Source: Manis javanica
Lineage: Eukaryota > Chordata > Mammalia > Pholidota > Manidae
Assembly (NCBI RefSeq): GCF_040802235.1
Contig: NC_133156.1
Span: forward strand, 185,268,351-185,332,350
Reading direction: 5' to 3'
Length of the DNA: 64,000 nt
Each line of letters opens with the position of its first letter. Position 1 is the stretch's first letter. Positions 61,117 to 64,000 of the stretch are shown here, one piece after another. The notes below the pieces were generated by a model. It did not search any database. It saw only the letters and a program-made list of their open reading frames with translations, and was not told the DNA's origin. The position numbers and the translations under genes are program-made.

Positions 61117-61440
61117 TGTGGGATCCACGTATAAATCAAGTATAAAAATCAAACAAATATTCATATTTGACCTGATTGTTTATAGTTCATAATGCGTGAT
61201 CAAAACTGAAAGTTTCTGTGATGAATGCACTTGTACTGTTCACCATGTAAGAATTTATTCACTATGTAAGAATTCGTTCACCATGTAAGAACTTGTTCGT
61301 TATGCTTCAGAAGATTGGAGACTGACGAGAATTAGGCTTGAGATGGATTAAGGATTGTGCATTGAGCATTGACCCCCCTATACAAAATTTTATTGTTGTT
61401 AACAACCATTTGATCAATAAGTATGAGAGATGCCCTCTCA
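61117..61440 (+). repeat. ERV LTR (U3-R part) ending the composite, copy 2
   Basis: It is 324 bp, the same length as in copy 1, with about eight differences in the 265 bp I compared by eye. It starts TGTGGGATCC, carries three and a half 19-bp repeats (about 61239-61304), and a weaker TATA-like ctatacaaaa. The polyadenylation signal is altered to AATAAG (about 61416), where copy 1 has AATAAA. The A-run starts right after ctctc, as in copy 1. Confidence 0.8.
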
Positions 61441-62179
61441 AAAAAAAAATATTCTTCAAAAAAAACACAAAATGCAACTTTAAGCTAGGGTAGTTAATAA
61501 CAGAAAACTTGGAGGTATTTTCATGATTTTATAAATACATGCTTTTTCAATAACTTATTGTCCAGAATTTGAATCACAATATTGATAAACCAAAAAGAGA
61601 AAACTAGGAGCAATAAAAATACTTTCAGCAGGAAAACCAGTAATACACAGTTTGGAGAACATTTTAGAAACATATGTAGCTTGATTTTTATCTATCCAGA
61701 GTTGGGGATATTATTATTATTCCCTTTCTACACACATATCCCAAAAATGCAGGTTGTGGAACAACAGTGTTTAGTGTCTCTTAGCCTAAGCTTATGTGTT
61801 AACTCTGCAGGTGGAACTTAAACTGGACAATAAATTAGATCACAAAGTATTTCAAGAAATCTTGTCACCCAGCTTAGTCATCAAGCTTTATAGTATTGAG
61901 CAACTTAGCTCTCAGGGTCTGTTTCCTCACGTTGACTTTGTCTCAAAGATTTCTTCCAGTCATTTACATCACATGGATTTTTTATGACATTTTCTTTTGA
62001 AGCTTGATGAGTTCTGAAAGCAATTCTAAGAATGTATTTTTAGGATTGTTATAACGGTGTAGGTTTTTTGTGTGTGACATTTTTGGGTAACATTTGCCTG
62101 AGTGCGTTCTGATGTGATGGATCACTTTTAAGCCATATATTTTATATAAGCTAGGAAGACAGGGAACATAGCTTTCACA

Positions 62180-63944
62180 TTTTGAAGGAGTATTCTAGAA
62201 GAAACAAAGAAAACAGTTACCAACATACAGTAACAAAAGAATGAAATCACTACAGATTCTAGAGATGTGAAAAGGAGAAAAAGGGAATGTGAATGATTTT
62301 ATATCAATAAGTTTTAAATCTTAGATTAAATAGGTAAATTCCTTGAAAAACAAATATCTAAAACAACAAATGGAAATAGGGAATCTTAGTAGTGTTATAT
62401 CTGTTAATCACATTGCATTCATACTTAAAAATTTTCCTGGAAAGAAAACTGTAAGGCCAGATAGCCTTACTAGTAAGTTCTAGAGAACAATTAATTTAAA
62501 AAGTATCAGTCATAATGCAGATTCCTTCAGAAAGCAGAAGCTGATATTACACCAATAACAATACCAAAGACTTTAGAGAAAACTGTAGACTAATATTTAC
62601 CATGAACATGTGTGCAAAATCCGTAAGTATTTCTAAGTCAAGTTCAGTAGTATATAAAATGGACAATAAAGCACAACCAAGTGGAGTTTATTTCAGGAGT
62701 AAGATTTTAACTAAAAAATATTTTAATGTAATTCAGTGTATTGACAGAGTAAAAGAGAAGAAAAAATCTCAGTAGATGAGGCAAAGTGACAAAGTTTAGT
62801 ACTCATTCATAATAAATACTTTTTGCAAATTAGGAATAGAAGGGAACTTCCTCAACCTGATAAAGGGCACCTACAAAACCCTACAGCTAACATACATAAT
62901 ACTTAACTATAAAAGATTGAATACTATCCCTAAGATTGGGGGAAAAAGTTTTTCACTCTGACCAATTGTAGTCAGAATTGTACTAGAAGTCCTAGACAAT
63001 ACATTAAATCCAGAAAGAGAAATTAAATACATGTTGTTTATTGTATGGGTCTAGCTACATGCAGACTTTTTCAAAAAGTATACTGGAAAAATTTTTGGAG
63101 ATTTGTGACAACTTGAAAATCATTTCCTTTTCTCTAGGTTACTTTACTATAAGAATATAGTATACGGTAAAAACAACCTGCAAAATATGGGTTACTTGAC
63201 TGTTAATCAGTAAGGCTACCAGTCGACAGTAGGCTATTGGTAGTTAAGTTCTTGGGGAGTCAAAAGTTATACACAGATTTTCGACTGCGCAGGTCAGTAC
63301 CCTTAACCCACCGCATTGTTCAGGACCCAACTGTACATTCATATTGGAAAGGAAAGAGAAAAATTGTCTTTACTCTCAGATGACATGTTTGTGTATATAG
63401 TAAATCCTAAGTTACTAGAAATAAGTTAATGTATCAAGATTGTAGGCTACAAGGACAATATGCAAAAATCAGAATTTGTATATAATTGCGATGAACAACT
63501 GAAAAGTGAAATTAACAAAATACCATTTATAATAGAATAAAAGCATATGAAATATTTAGGTATTAGTGTAAAATCTGTACACTGAGCTTTCATAAAGCAT
63601 CACTGAGAGAAACTTAAGACCAAAGTAAGTGGAAAGTGATAACACATTCATGGATAGGAAGACTTGGTATTGTTAAGGTATTCTACTCAGATTCATCTAC
63701 AGATTCAAGACAATTCCAGTCAGATTCTCAGCAGGCGTTTTGTAAAAACTAGCAAACTGATTTAATTCCATATGGAAATGCGCAAGTCTTAGAAGAGGCA
63801 GAACAATTTTGAAAAAAGAATAATGAGACCAGTGCCCCCCAGTTTAAGTATTTATTATAAAACAAAAAGAACAGTATTGGCATGTGATAGACAAATCAGT
63901 GGAACAGAGAGAGTAGAGGTTCTAGACCCACATATGTATTGTCT
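62180..63944 (+). mobile_element. Old sense L1, ORF2 reverse transcriptase region
   Basis: Diverged ORF2 landmarks appear in order: gtaaggccagatagccttac, caaccaagtggagtttattt, 'ctcagatgacatgtttgtg' (the FADD region), atatggaaatgcgcaagtct, then ggcatgtgatagacaaatca. All frames are broken. A short unrelated repeat (about 63195-63335, with ttttcgactgcgcaggtcag) interrupts it. Confidence 0.8.
63195..63335 (+). repeat. Short interspersed fragment inside the old L1
   Basis: The text ttggggagtcaaaagttata, gattttcgactgcgcaggtc and cattgttcaggacccaactg is a recurring mammalian repeat motif that does not belong to L1 ORF2. I do not name its family. Confidence 0.45.
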
Positions 63945-64000
63945 ATTTTGACTGAAATATATTTGACATTAACATTGTATAATTTTAAAGTGTGCAACAT
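63945..64000 (-). mobile_element. Antisense L1 3'-UTR fragment cut by the window edge
   Basis: The run tgactgaaatatatttgaca, then ttgtataattttaaagtgtg matches the start of an old antisense L1 3' UTR. It continues beyond the window. Confidence 0.55.

Larger units (their letters stand above)
52618..61449 (+). mobile_element. Near-full-length composite L1-ERV element, copy 2 (8.8 kb)
   Basis: In order: 5' end with a YY1-type site (52618-52640), 5' UTR with tandem monomers, intact ORF1, broken ORF2, 3' UTR with G-rich purine tract, A/GAAA linker (59607-59638), retroviral internal tail, polypurine tract, LTR and terminal A-run (61440-61449). The tail and linker match copy 1 at 42681. No convincing target-site duplication was found; an imperfect A-rich similarity lies before the 5' end and after the A-run. 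The element sits in sense orientation in PPP3R1 intron 2. Confidence 0.93.
45475..64000 (+). other. PPP3R1: PPP3R1 intron 2, partial
   Basis: The intron opens with a consensus donor (gtaagtcgg) and continues past the right edge. At least 18.5 kb is present. It contains L2 and MIR fossils, a half-L1-like fragment, the near-full-length composite L1-ERV element and an old sense L1. Confidence 0.88.

Noticed and set aside
1..64000. tRNA, snRNA, snoRNA or microRNA genes
   Set aside because: No tRNA box A/B pair, snRNA body or convincing conserved hairpin was recognised. MIR elements contain only decayed tRNA-like heads. The perfect hairpin at 35175-35207 is too short for a microRNA precursor.

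Overview
This is a 64 kb piece of a placental mammal nuclear genome. It covers the 5' part of one protein-coding gene, PPP3R1 (calcineurin B, regulatory subunit of the Ca2+/calmodulin-dependent phosphatase calcineurin), on the + strand. The gene call rests on two features. A CpG-island promoter has a first coding exon that ends exactly after an ATG (4077-4079, donor GT at 4080). A 40-nt exon at 45435-45474 completes the N-terminus M-G-N-E-A-S-Y-P-L-E-M-C-S-H, including the N-myristoylation glycine. Intron 1 is about 41.4 kb; intron 2 runs off the right edge. No other protein-coding gene was recognised.

Layout: 1-3150 is upstream flank; 3160-4480 is the CpG island with promoter, 5' UTR and start codon. 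4080-45434 (intron 1) is mostly repeat fossils: an old purine-rich repeat with MER5-like inserts (about 7.4-10.3 kb), a 5'-truncated antisense L1 with clean target-site duplications (11.5-13.5 kb), many old L1/L2/MIR/DNA-transposon fragments, and a large antisense L1 (about 34.2-41.6 kb). That L1 was hit by four later insertions: two younger L1 3' ends, an old LTR and a TPT1 processed pseudogene. 42681-44609 is a truncated copy of a composite element. Intron 2 holds a half-L1-like fragment (about 51.6 kb), an almost full-length composite L1 (52618-61449) and an old sense L1 (62.2-63.9 kb).

The most interesting object is the composite: an L1 whose own A-rich tail is followed by about 1.8 kb from the 3' end of an endogenous retrovirus (env-like remnant, polypurine tract, LTR), with the final poly(A) just past the LTR polyadenylation signal. 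Two copies lie in this window. One is flanked by a 14-bp target-site duplication, so the fusion was copied as one unit by L1-type retrotransposition. The full-length copy also has a 5' UTR built from about eight tandem monomers of about 140 bp, comparable in design to rodent L1 promoters.

Organism: placental mammal from L1, MIR and L2 content and PPP3R1 structure. No lineage-specific SINE (Alu, B1/B2, CAN-SINE, BovA) was recognised in 64 kb, which is unusual for an intron-rich region. Pangolin is my first guess, from SINE poverty and from a general recollection of this L1 type, but this is unverified. Repeat boundaries for old elements are approximate because they were judged by eye.
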